Shown in pieces: positions 25,901-37,845 of a stretch of DNA of 64,000 bases. The DNA is taken from positions 58,779,137 to 58,843,136 of the forward strand of contig NC_052504.1 in assembly GCF_014356525.2 (NCBI RefSeq), read 5' to 3'. The DNA is from Nilaparvata lugens (Eukaryota > Arthropoda > Insecta > Hemiptera > Delphacidae). Each line of letters starts with the position of its first letter. Positions within the stretch are counted from its first letter, which is position 1. Below the pieces are notes generated by a model. The model was not told where the DNA came from, made no database searches, and saw only the letters and a list, made by a program, of their open reading frames with translations. A program made the translations under genes and the position numbers.

Positions 25901-28429
25901 CTTTTCCGAGTAACAAAGTGAATCCTTGTGTGAACAAGTGGTGCTGAGAGGAGAGAGCAATCTATATGAGTGCGGTTGGATGAGAATGAGCACGTTCCCC
26001 TCTATACAATTCACCATTTATTTCGCCATAAAAACAAAGATAATATAATAAAGATAGAAATACATAATACAAAGTTAAGCAATATAATAATCAATCCTTC
26101 TACAAAAAATCATTATATTTAATTAGTTGTATTGTAGAATCAAATCTATATTTCACCAATTTCGGTTACAATAGATTTGGCAGCTATAGTGAAAGGTTAT
26201 ATTTAAAATTTAATCAAACATACCGTAGCATATCGAATAGAGCAGCTACTGGGAGTTTTCTCAATCATAGAGAACAAAAGCAGATATTCCACTATAAAAT
26301 CAGAGAATTCAATTTACTTGTAAAGTAATGCATTTTATAATTGAAACACCGAACAGAGATCATTACAATGTCTGATTATCACTAATTGTTATTATCCAGT
26401 ATTATAAATACGGGAACTATTGAAGTTTTGAATTTTATATTTATCATAATTTAATATATTCATTAACAATATTTGCGGATTTTATTATGTCAAAGAAAAA
26501 ATGTTTTTACAATCCGATCAGGAACTTTTAAACAAGACTATCAGGCCGTTGGACTAAACTGGCTATAGGTTGAGCTGGAAGTATTGGATATAATATGAAT
26601 GAGGATGATTTTTAGTCAGATATAAAAAATCCCAGAATGTTGGGATACAGTTTCTAATATTCTAAATAAATATTTTAAAAAATCATATGAAGCCATACTT
26701 GTATCGGAGTGGAATTATTCACTCATGCGTTTGTGGTTTGTTCAGTATGCGTTCAATTCAATTTTATCCAAACCGCTGACAGTAGTGCATTACTACGCAA
26801 CAGTGTACTGAGCTGTGCTATGGAGGCTGAAGGCTGACAGACTGTATGTGACAGGACAAAATGTCGTTTTAACACGGTCCAATTTCAATTTTGTTCTAAC
26901 CGCTGTTTTGGTTTGCGGCGGCGAAAGCTGGAGCTCGTCAACAGTGACGTTTCAGGCCCGCTCAACTCAGTTATCGACAGTCGATGGAAAAAAGAGAGAG
27001 AAAAGTGCGAGAAGGATAAACGAACAGATGTGGATAGAAAAATGAAAGCGCACTGAAAAACGATGAATACTGAGCCCCGAAATGCTCAAAATCCATTAAG
27101 CACAGAGTGTTGATACAACAGGGGTTGGCAGGGAGATTAGCGATGAACACGTAGAAGGGGTGACAGTAGTATTCCAATGTTGACATTTATGACGGAGGTT
27201 CCCAGATTACTGGCTCAAATACTCCAATCCAGACCGTATCAAGAAGCAAGAAACGCCTATGCAGTAGTGGTGTGGAGCAAGATAATACAAAATACCGTCA
27301 TATACTTTTTAAAACTATAAATAATATTCTTCCTATACTCCATTTAAATTTCTAAAATTTTCATTTGTTAGAGAGTGACCCACTGATACATGATACTGTA
27401 CGATACCTAGTTTAAATTATAAAATTCATCAAAATGAGGAGCTTTGTTTCTTCAATTATAGATTCCACATAAGACACGAGTAGTTTTCTACCGCAAGTCT
27501 CCCATTGTGTAAAGACTCTACTCTTAACTGGGCGTAGGATGTTTGCAAGCGAACACAGGAAGCAGCGATGACGGCGCAGGGTGGAGAGAGATTAGAGCCT
27601 CTGCCATGGGAAGGAAAGCATTGGAGAGCACTGAGCACTGAGGACTCAAAGGACCGTGGTCTCACTCCGTGGGAACCCTACTCCCCCACTATCGCTCCCC
27701 CTGCTTCACATTTTATAACCCTTGGCCGCCGAAATAAAAATCAGCTCAGGTTTGCTTACACCCCTCGGATCTGGCTAACACGTACTCGGGCTGCACAGTA
27801 GGACACGTACAGATAACGTTTGCCTTGCAACCTCCAGCGCCAACTATCTCCTAGGAACTCCTGAAAAACGTGATGAATAGAGTTCAGGGGGAGATCCGTA
27901 TCACCTTTTCAGCCATTCTTTCCAACCGCACTTAGAGTAAACCAAGTGCCTTGAATAGGACATCTCCACTGAATGGAATGAAATACAGTGGTACTGTACT
28001 TAATTTTATCTTCTGCTATTGAACCGCAGATCGATAAACAGGAATACAGGACTTGTAAACACTCAGGAACAGGAAATTAGGTCACACAGACATTCTGGAA
28101 AAGCATTAACAGTGCATGAAGAGGAGGCGTCTAACATTGAAGGTGGGTATGAAGAGAATGATAGCTGGATGAGAGATATGAAAGAGAACTGGATGATTGA
28201 ATTATAGCTGCAGTCTTGTTTGAATGTTTTGAGTAAAAGAGGTAAAACAAAATAGAAATCATCATTCAAGTACAGAATAGAGAATGGAAATCTCAACCAA
28301 TAGTTATATTTTATACATAATTGTTCAAGTTTCTAGAAATAAAAAGAAACTGCTCTAGAGAATAAAGGTTGAACATGTTTTAGATCACAAATTACAAGGC
28401 CACATTGATAAATTACTCATTTGAATATT

Positions 28430-28556
28430 ATAATTTATTTATTTATACGTGGATAGAATAACAAATCAAAAATTATGATTGGGAAGGAACAACAGGCTTG
28501 GCCCAAAACTATTCCATTCCCAAATTTTGATTACATGTCCAAAAAATAGGTTATGT
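28430..28556. repeat. Interspersed repeat, copy 2 of the 3895 family
   Basis: Collinear with 3895-3990 through tatgattggga, aacaacagg and cccaaaact, followed here by attccattcccaaattttg. It begins in a run of TTTA units. Confidence 0.5.
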
Positions 28557-31500
28557 TTCTTCAGTAAGAGGTTCAAGCTCAACTTTCGTCCAAAAATAAA
28601 TATGAGATGCAAATTTTAAATTTAGAAAAATTAAAACACCAAATTATAGTTAAATATTACACTTAATTATCACTGCACATTGTATTAATTAAGTTATTTT
28701 ATGAATTTTGAAGCCAAAAATACACACAAATTCTCACTAAGAACAGCTGATGTTCTTATTGAGAACATAATAAATGGAGATAATAGGAGACTTATTTGTT
28801 CATAATAATAATAATAATTATTATTATTATTAATAAACAAGCAAGGGATTGCAAGTTTGTAGACTGAGGGATGTTGTAATTTTTCAAAAAAGGAAAGCTA
28901 CAATAACGTGAGTCCTAATGACAAAATGATGTGTTAGCTGAACCATAGAGAAAATGTAAAAAAAATTTAGAGTGTGTGAGGATTTGAACGAGCTTCAAAC
29001 TTTTATCCAAACGTATAATTTATTATTTTTATCCAAACGTAGAATAATTTTTCTAAACTTCAACGAATTGAATGTTTTTTCCTCCCTATGTAAATGAATG
29101 CATTAAATCAAATATTTTTTGAAAATGAGAATTCAAGAACACAATCACTTTTTCACAGACCCTCAAGGCCTTAATTCGATAGAACATAAGCTCCATGCCA
29201 GTTTATTGATGCTTGAAATTCAATTCAACAGAATCTTTGTTTTTGTTATTGGCTCTCAATTTGGAATTCTGAAGCTGCCACAACAATAAATTGAAACTTT
29301 GAACGGGCAGAATTGATTAAATTGTGAAACCAGTGGAAAGCGAAATGGAAGTTGATTAATGTTTGGAATGTGGAACTCAATAGAACAGCACTCAGCAGCC
29401 AGCGCAGAGCGCAGTTGTGTGTCCTTTCTGCTCTCTGAATGCAACTTGTGAAAAACGAGAAAATTCTTGGAGTGTGTGTGTGTGAGCTTATCCAACTCCT
29501 ACACGATATTGCCACATACGAATTCTTTCCATAGCTGCTTACGTCTCCTTCGTCTGTCTTTGTCAAGTCTCCTTTTCCAGGAGACATTTTGTGCACATAA
29601 ATAAATCAGTGATAAATGGACCTTAATTGCTTGGCTGTTGGTCTAGAGGTCTAGACTGTGGACGTTATGTAGCGGAGTGAGTATCGTCAAGGGAATAGGA
29701 ATAAAGAGGGTGTGTAAGAGAGAAGCATAAGAGAAGAGAGATAAATAAATCGAGCCACCCACGATTGTCGCGATAAAGAACGCAACGCGTCGCCTCACCT
29801 GGCCACACCTTGGCGCCATGTAGAGCACTGCCAGCGAGCAAGATTGTATTGTACACGGCAACAACTTCAGTCATAACTCCATTGAAATTGAAAATTTCTC
29901 TGGAATTCAAATTGAATAATTGAATCATGACCATTTTACTGGATGATGAGAAATACTGATAGTAATGAATGAAAAATTATAAACTATCCTAATAATGATA
30001 AATTAACATTTTACAATAATGTGGAAGGGTTACAATGAACGATTCTGATTAGCTATTTTCTTCAAGGTTTTGCTTCTTTAATATTAAAGATTTATTCTTT
30101 TTTATGATATTTGGAGCCTTCAATGACGTGAAGTTTTCTTATTCATTATGGAGCAATCCCACAATTGACAGTATTACGCACAAGTCACAAACAAGATAGA
30201 ACTCTAATAACAAGGAGTTTATCAATTAAAACATTGTAAATATTTGGAGAATTATATTCATATATATATTCCAATTAAATTTCTGTACGTGATCGTTGCT
30301 TGTTTAATTTATTGACTATTCTCTCAGTCACTTCGATAATACAGTATGTATGTTGATCCATCATCAGAGATGAATGATAATCCCACATACATTAGATCTA
30401 TTTGAATAAAGCTACGTGCTATTCCTCCCCAATATGACTAATACAGAAATATTAGGCGACCTATTTGAAACAATGCAGGTATTTGATTGTTGTTTATTTT
30501 CGTTTTGGGTGCCAAACAGTCTGAGTTGGCTTTGTATGTAGGGAATAATAGTTAGAAAAGAGAAGAGTAGAATTTTGGCATCCATTCCAATGTCTTTGCC
30601 AACTGAATTCTGAGAATTTAATCAGAAATTCTTGTAATTCTTTCACAAAGTTTTGTAAAAAAATGAGGACAAGGAACTCACAGACAGTGAAAATAAGCTT
30701 CTGTAGATGAGGTGGGCATAACAACTATGAACTAGGGAAATAATGGATTTATTGAAAACTATTTAATGAGTTTTGGCAAAGACCAGCTGAATAAGCAATG
30801 TTGTCAAAGTGAAGTATCAAATGTAACGAGACCCATATTTTTCACTTCCAGATGAACAATTTTTATTCGAGGGTCGGAGGGTGACATTTAAGCCTGAAAC
30901 AATGAAACAGGCGTTGCATTGTCATGAAACGAAGGATTGAATTCGTCCTCTTGATGTTTTTAACAGAAACAAAAGGGTAGGCCTGAACGTATCAGCTCAA
31001 ATACAGTTCTGTATTTTGAATTTTCAATTTCCAGTTTTGCCTGATAAGGACGTATGAGTTTGAACTCATGCGAAAGTGCAACATTTGTTATTGACATCCA
31101 ATTCTCCAACACAGTTGAAGCAGATCACAAAATTCATCAATATTTTTTGTTTTGAATAGCTCAATACACATTTGGTTAGTTTCAATTCTCATCATGAACT
31201 GATTGCTTTAGCTTGCCACTAAAAATGAATCTTCAATGATAATGATGTGCATCTTCATCTGATTGTGAACACCTGGTCGATATTGTCAGACATCTATTGT
31301 TAGTCTGAATTCTCAACCCACACACGACAAAGAATCGAATCTCGAATGCAACAACAAATTTATAGTGTTTCGGGCTACATTCCAAATACAATACGAGAAC
31401 ATAATGCTCACAGTCGAATATGAAAAAGTACTAGCCTATTTGCAACGAACCGATTGCTCCACAATGCCTATTGTTACGAATGAAACTACATTTCATTTTT

Positions 31501-31777
31501 ACAGTCTTTCTACTACCTTGTAGCAGAACAACTTTAAAGCCCACGTTCTATTTCGTGGGTTAAAAGTTCAAGATCACAGACGTTGTAATATTAATTTATT
31601 CTTGGAATAGATTCATATTCCAAAAATATTTTTTTTTGAGAAATGAGATTACATCATTTTCTGAATCAATTTCCCAGTTAATGCAGTGGAGTAGTGCATA
31701 GCAATGTAGTAATTAAAATAAAATGTATAGTTATTCTATGATAATGGATGTTTTATATTGAAGAATGATGCTCCATT

Positions 31778-33815
31778 AACAAAATTTTACCACTATCTAA
31801 AATAATAATAAAATGCACACACTTATTCAGTGAATCTCAACATTCGGACCTTGAACCAAAAATGACAACCTTTTAATTAAGAAGTAGATGTAAATTATAC
31901 GGCATCTACAAGTGATCAACAACTGTGAATTCTGATACTTGAATTCTTGATACTTGAATTTCCAAAGCATACAGCAATGCAATTTTCTCGAACACTCATC
32001 AAAAACTAATACCGAGCGAGGAACGAGGAAGATGCCTCACAGCAGAGCGTTTTTTGGACGTTCGAAAATATTTCCGCAAAAATCTGAGTTCACCCAAGTT
32101 GCAGGGGAAAGTTTTTATGAGAGGGAATTCAGGCAATTTCAAACGGAGGGTATTTGAAAACTTCGCTGGCAGATAGGCGCCAGTAATACTTACAAAGCAA
32201 AACCGTAAAACCGTGCACACACTCACAGGTTATACTCGTTCTAGAGGAAAAATAAACAGAGAGATTGGGAGTGAGGGGATTTCCCGATATTGTTTGTGCA
32301 GGGGATAGGGATGTTAGAGAGAAAAAGGGAATGCAATGTGTGGGTGAGATTTACATGAAGATGCAATGAGGTAGATAATTCTGCAATGAGACATAGACTT
32401 TACGGCCCTTAATCTTTCAGTGCTGACTGGAATTGCAATACGTTGTCAAATTCAGTATTCCTTCCACTCGGTGTTCGAGTCAATATTTTCTGAGACGTAA
32501 GCAATATATTTGGCCGGTGCAGGTCTCATTGACGTCCTAGATGCCTGATGTGAGCCTATTAGGGCGACCCCTCACCAGTTCAACGTTCCTGAAATTGCTA
32601 GGGTAGTTTCCTAGACGCTGACTCAGACGCCTTAACTCAATCACCCTGGCCCTTGGCGCCACCTCGGCACAATCAATCCTCGCATCTTGGGCCGATTCCA
32701 CATCATTTGTTTGCGCCTGTTTGCAAAGCTGGCTCTCCAATCATCGCTTCACACCTACTCTTGAGATTGATCGAAGTGTGTCAAGCTACGTAGAATAGTT
32801 TCCTGAATTTAACTAACTATAATAAAAAAGACTATTCCAATTCAACAGAATGTTCGTGTAATAATCTCACAATATATATAATATAAGGGAGAATATGGAA
32901 AATTAAAATTACATTTTATCATAAAGGTAAAATAATCACTAGAGTAATATTTTTTCACATTTGTATTTCTCTCCAAGATTTGTGCTCATTAGAGTTGGTT
33001 GCCATTTTTAATAATACGAATGAATTATGATTTCATTTTATTTTGTAGAATGTGAACCTCGGGATTAAAGAAATTCATCTGCATTCATTCTGAGTTAATA
33101 ATAATCAATCAATCTCATTTACGAGTATATTCATTGATTCACCAACTGATTGGCGGAATTTTTATGACTATATTTTTGTGAACATCTTCTTAGCTTGTTT
33201 CCCAAATAGATGAAAAATGAACTATGTAATAGATTGTAATTTCTTCATAATATTCTCTGTAATGCCACTTCATCTCATTCCTTGTACATACAGTACAGTA
33301 TTTACTCTTGAAACTATTCATTAAAATTACATTATTGGAATCACTGGCGATTGGAGAAATATGAATTTTTGAACTTGCCATTGTTTTCCATAGACCACAC
33401 TAAAGTTGAAGAACAATTCGGAGCGTGAATGGCGAAATGATCAGAGTAGTCCTACTAGTGGTCCAACAATTTGGATCCTGCCCTGAATGCCCTTCTTTAT
33501 AAAACATCCTAATTCCTAAATGAACAACCCATTTTTATCAGAACGTTATTTAATTTTAGTAATGTTTGCTTTCAAAAATAGCCTGTTCTACGTTTTCCTA
33601 CGGTGAATTTTGTTTACATTTTCAGTGAGCAGTGCTCCTTCATGCGAAGTTGGTGAATTGTTGAGGCGTAGCATGGCAGAGACAAGCAAACTGGTTCCAC
33701 CGGCAGTTGCTGGTTGCTTGGTGTGGCGGTAATGCTCATTCGTATGTCGCAAGGTATTTCGGCCACAGTTATATACTGCCATTTCTTCCAAGACCGCCGT
33801 CACTGTTTCTCCTTT
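31778..33815. repeat. Tandem duplication unit A, copy 1
   Basis: This 2038-bp unit is followed immediately by a second copy at 33816-35873. The junction reads ctcctttaacaaaa, joining the unit's 3' end (ctccttt) to its 5' end (ttaacaaaa) with about 2 bp of shared sequence. Copies differ by scattered substitutions and small indels, so the duplication is not brand new. It lies in the large Rapgap1 intron. Confidence 0.95.
33626..33728 (+). other. Exon-like open segment in the tandem units (3 copies)
   Basis: A segment bounded by tttacattttcag on the left and gtaatg on the right is open throughout in one plus-strand frame. It reads SSAPSCEVGELLRRSMAETS, then KLVPPAVAGCLVWR. The same segment recurs at 35684-35786 and 37051-37153. 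The only difference in it among copies is a synonymous GAG/GAA change. I do not recognise the protein. It could be an exon of an antisense nested gene, a captured fragment or chance. Confidence 0.25.
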
Positions 33816-35873
33816 AACAAAATTTTACCACTATCTAAAATAATAATAAAATGCACACACTTATTCAGTGAATCTCAACATTCGGACCTTGAACCAAAAA
33901 TGACAACCTTTTAATTAAGAAGTAGATGTAAATTATACGGCATCTAACTGTGAATTCTGATACTTGAATTCTTGATACTTGAATTTCCAAAGCATACAGC
34001 AATGCAATTTTCTGAAACACTGATCAAAAACTAATACCGAGCGAGGAACCAGGAAGATGCCTCACAGCAGAGCGTGTTTTGGACGTTCGAAAATATTTCC
34101 GCAAAAATCTGAGTTCACCCAAGTTGCAGGGGAAAGTTTTTATGAGAGGGAATTCAGGCAATTTCAAACGGAGGGTATTTGAAAACTTCGCTGGCAGATA
34201 GGCGCCAGTAATACTTACTTACAAAGCAAAACCGTAAAACCGTGCACACACTCACAGGTTATACTCGTTCTAGAGGAAAAATAAACAGAGAGATTGGGAG
34301 TGAGGGGATTTCCCGATATTGTTTGTGCAGGGGATAGGGATGTTAGAGAGAAAAAGGGAATGCAATGTGTGGGTGAGATTTACATGAAGATGCAATGAGG
34401 TAGATAAATTCTGCAATGAGACATAGACTTTACGGCCCTTAATCTTTCAGTGCTGACTGGAATTGCAATACGTTGTCAAATTCAGTATTCCTTCCACTCG
34501 GTGTTTGAGTCAATATTTTCTGAGACGTAAGCAATATATTTGGCCGGTGCCGGTCTCATTGACGCACTCAGTGGGTCCTAGATGCCTGATGTGAGCCTAT
34601 TAGGGCGACCCTTCACCAGTTCAACGTTCCTCAAATTGCTGGGGTAGTTTCCTAGACGCTGACTCAGACGCCTTAACTCAATCACCCTGGCCCTTGGCGC
34701 CACCTCGGCACAATCAATCCTCGCATCTTGGGTCGATTCCACATCATTTGTTTGCGCCTGTTTGCAAAGCTGGCTCTCCAATCATTGCTTCACACCTACT
34801 CTGAGATTGATCGAAGTGTCAAGCTACGTAGAATAATTTCCTGAATTTAACTAACTATAATAGAAAGACTATTCCAATTCAACAGAATGTTCGTGTAATA
34901 ATCTCACAACATAATATAATATGAGGGAGAATATGGAGAATTAAAATTACATTTCATCATAAAGGTAAAATAATCACTAGAGTAATATTTTTTCACATTT
35001 GTATTGCTCTTCAAGATTTGTGCTCATTAGATTTGGTTGCCATTTTTAATAATAAATAATATTTGTATGAATGAATTATGATTTTATTTTGTTTTGTAAA
35101 ATGTGAACCTCGGGATTAAAGAAATTCATCTGCATTCATTCTGAGTTAATAATAATCAATCAATCTCATGTACGAGTATATTCATTGATTCATTGATTCA
35201 CCAACTGTTTGGCGGAATTTTTACGACTATATTTTTGTGAACATCTTCTTAGCATGTTTCCCAAATAGATGAAAAATGAACTATGTAATAGATTGTAATT
35301 TCTTCATAATATTCTCTGTAATGCCACTTCATCTCATTCCTTGTACATACAGTACAGTATTTACTCTTGAAACTATTCATTAAAATTACATTATTGGAAT
35401 CACTGGCGATTGGAGAAATATGAATTTTTGAACTTGCCATTGTTTTCCATAGACCACACTAAAGTTGAAGAACAATTCGGAGCGTGAATGGTGAAATGAT
35501 CAGAGTAGTCCTACTAGTGGTCCAACAATTTGGATCCTGCCCTGAATGCCCTTCTTTATAAAACATCCTAATTCCTAAATGAACAACCCATTTTTATCAG
35601 AACGTTATTTAATTTTAGTAATGTTTGCTTTCAAAATAGCCTGTTCTACGTTTTCCTACGGTGAATTTTGTTTACATTTTCAGTGAGCAGTGCTCCTTCA
35701 TGCGAAGTTGGTGAATTGTTGAGGCGTAGCATGGCAGAAACAAGCAAACTGGTTCCACCGGCAGTTGCTGGTTGCTTGGTGTGGCGGTAATGCTCATTCG
35801 TATGTCGCAAGGTATTTCGGCCACAGTTATATACTGCCATTTCTTCCAAGACCGCCGGCACTGTTTCTCCTTT
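33816..35873. repeat. Tandem duplication unit A, copy 2
   Basis: The 2058-bp second copy of unit A. Its last 762 bp (35112-35873) also form the first part of unit B, so that stretch exists three times in the window. Confidence 0.95.
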
Positions 35874-36478
35874 CTCCCACTCACTCACATAACTCTTTCG
35901 CGTACTCTCTCTATTCCTCTGACAATACACCCTCATATCCCTTCGCTCCCTCACTCTCGTCCATCTCTATCCAACACACACGTGTATGAATTCTATCGAG
36001 AATAGCACAGTACAAACGAAGATAGGAACCGGCTGTGCAATAGGCCTACACGAGGATATTTTCAGGAGAGCGTGAATTACGGCAATATCATTTTACTATG
36101 ACCTTTTACAAAGCCTCCTAGAGCCTACTGGAGAGTGAACATGATTGTTGAGAATGTCAATGCACCTGGATACTAAATCTATGAATATTCAACTTCGTCT
36201 ACAATTTATAAACAGTACTATCCTTGTTTTCTTTGTGAGATAAATTGTAATTTATTACTTTGTCACTTATGCGGCGACATAGAAATAGTACTCAAATTTT
36301 AGATAATATGATTAAAGTATCGAATATTCATGATAATGAGGTACTTTGTAAGAAAGCTTTGTGGAGTGAAATTGTTTGCCGGGAAGAGAACTTAAGAATA
36401 TTCATGGAAATTTGGCTATTCCAAAGTACTTTTATATATGAATAGAGGAATAGAATTGAGAATGATTATGTGAACGTC
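35112..36478. repeat. Tandem duplication unit B, copy 1
   Basis: This 1367-bp unit overlaps the 3' part of unit A copy 2 and continues into sequence (35874-36478) absent from copy 1 of unit A. It is directly followed by copy 2. Confidence 0.95.
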
Positions 36479-37845
36479 GGGATTAAAGAAATTCATCTGC
36501 ATTCATTCTGAGTTAATAATAATCAATCAATCTCATGTACGAGTATATTCATTGATTCATTGATTCACCAACTGTTTGGCGGGATTTTTACGACTATATT
36601 TTTGTGAACATCTTCTTAGCATGTTTCCCAAATAGATGAAAAATGAACTATGTAATAGATTGTAATTTCTTCATAATATTCTCTGTAATGCCACTTCATC
36701 TCATTCCTTGTACATACAGTACAGTATTTACTCTTGAAACTATTCATTAAAATTACATTATTGGAATCACTGGCGATTGGAGAAATATGAATTTTTGAAC
36801 TTGCCATTGTTTTCCATAGACCACACTAAAGTTGAAGAACAATTCGGAGCGTGAATGGTGAAATGATCAGAGTAGTCCTACTAGTGGTCCAACAATTTGG
36901 ATCCTGCCCTGAATGCCCTTCTTTATAAAACATCCTAATTCCTAAATGAACAACCCATTTTTATCAGAATGTTATTTAATTATAGTGATGTTTGCTTTCA
37001 AAATAGCCTGTTCTACGTTTTCCTACGGTGAATTTTGTTTACATTTTCAGTGAGCAGTGCTCCTTCATGCGAAGTTGGTGAATTGTTGAGGCGTAGCATG
37101 GCAGAAACAAGCAAACTGGTTCCACCGGCAGTTGCTGGTTGCTTGGTGTGGCGGTAATGCTCATTCGTATGTCGCAAGGTATTTCGGCCACAGTTATATA
37201 CTGCCATTTCTTCCAAGACCGCCAGCACTGTTTCTCCTTTCTCCCACTCACTCACATAACTCTTTCGCGTACTCTCTCTATTCCTCTGACAATACACCCT
37301 CATATCCCTTCGCTCCCTCACTCTCGTCCATCTCTATCCAACACACACGTGTATGAATTCTATCGAGAATAGCACAGTACAAACGAAGATAGGAACCGGC
37401 TGTGCAATAGGCCTACACGAGGATATTTTCAGGAGAGCGTGAATTACGGCAATATCATTTTACTATGACCTTTTACAAAGCCTCCTAGAGCCTACTGGAG
37501 AGTGAACATGATTGTTGAGAATGTCAATGCACCTGGATACTAAATCTATGAATATTCAACTTCGTCTACAATTTATAAACAGTACTATCCTTGTTTTCTT
37601 TGTGAGATAAATTGTAATTTATTACTTTGTCACTTATGCGGCGACATAGAAATAGTACTCAAATTTTAGATAATATGATTAAAGTATCGAATATTCATGA
37701 TAATGAGGTACTTTGTAAGAAAGCTTTGTGGAGTGAAATTGTTTGCCGGGAAGAGAACTTAAGAATATTCATGGAAATTTGGCTATTCCAAAGTACTTTT
37801 ATATATGAATAGAGGAATAGAATTGAGAATGATTATGTGAACGTC
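36479..37845. repeat. Tandem duplication unit B, copy 2
   Basis: The 1367-bp second copy of unit B has the same length as copy 1 and only a handful of substitutions. The junction forms at an imperfect 12-bp match (atgtgaac, then c or g, then tc) between the two ends of the unit. The closer similarity of B copies than A copies implies B duplicated after A. Confidence 0.95.

Larger units (their letters stand above)
12718..31777 (-). other. Large Rapgap1 intron, 5'-distal to mid part
   Basis: This is the first 19 kb (by coordinate) of the 29 kb intron between the exons at 12717 and 42069. It is AT-rich with scattered repeats, microsatellites and a polypurine tract listed separately. GC-richer islands occur at about 13800-14060, 16040-16150, 24680-24960, 27540-27840 and 29740-29850. 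They hold short open frames but nothing I can assign to a protein family. Nested genes or alternative first exons are possible but unproven. Confidence 0.6.

Noticed and set aside
32537..32740. 67-codon minus-strand frame conserved in both unit A copies (also 34578-34781)
   Set aside because: The copies differ at several amino acids (S/T or A/T, F/L, R/K) with no excess of silent changes, so there is no sign of coding constraint beyond the shared recent origin.
35646..35954. 102-codon minus-strand frame duplicated at 37013-37321
   Set aside because: Conserved only through the recent tandem duplication. It has no motif and is truncated in the first core copy, where the sequence beyond the unit junction differs.
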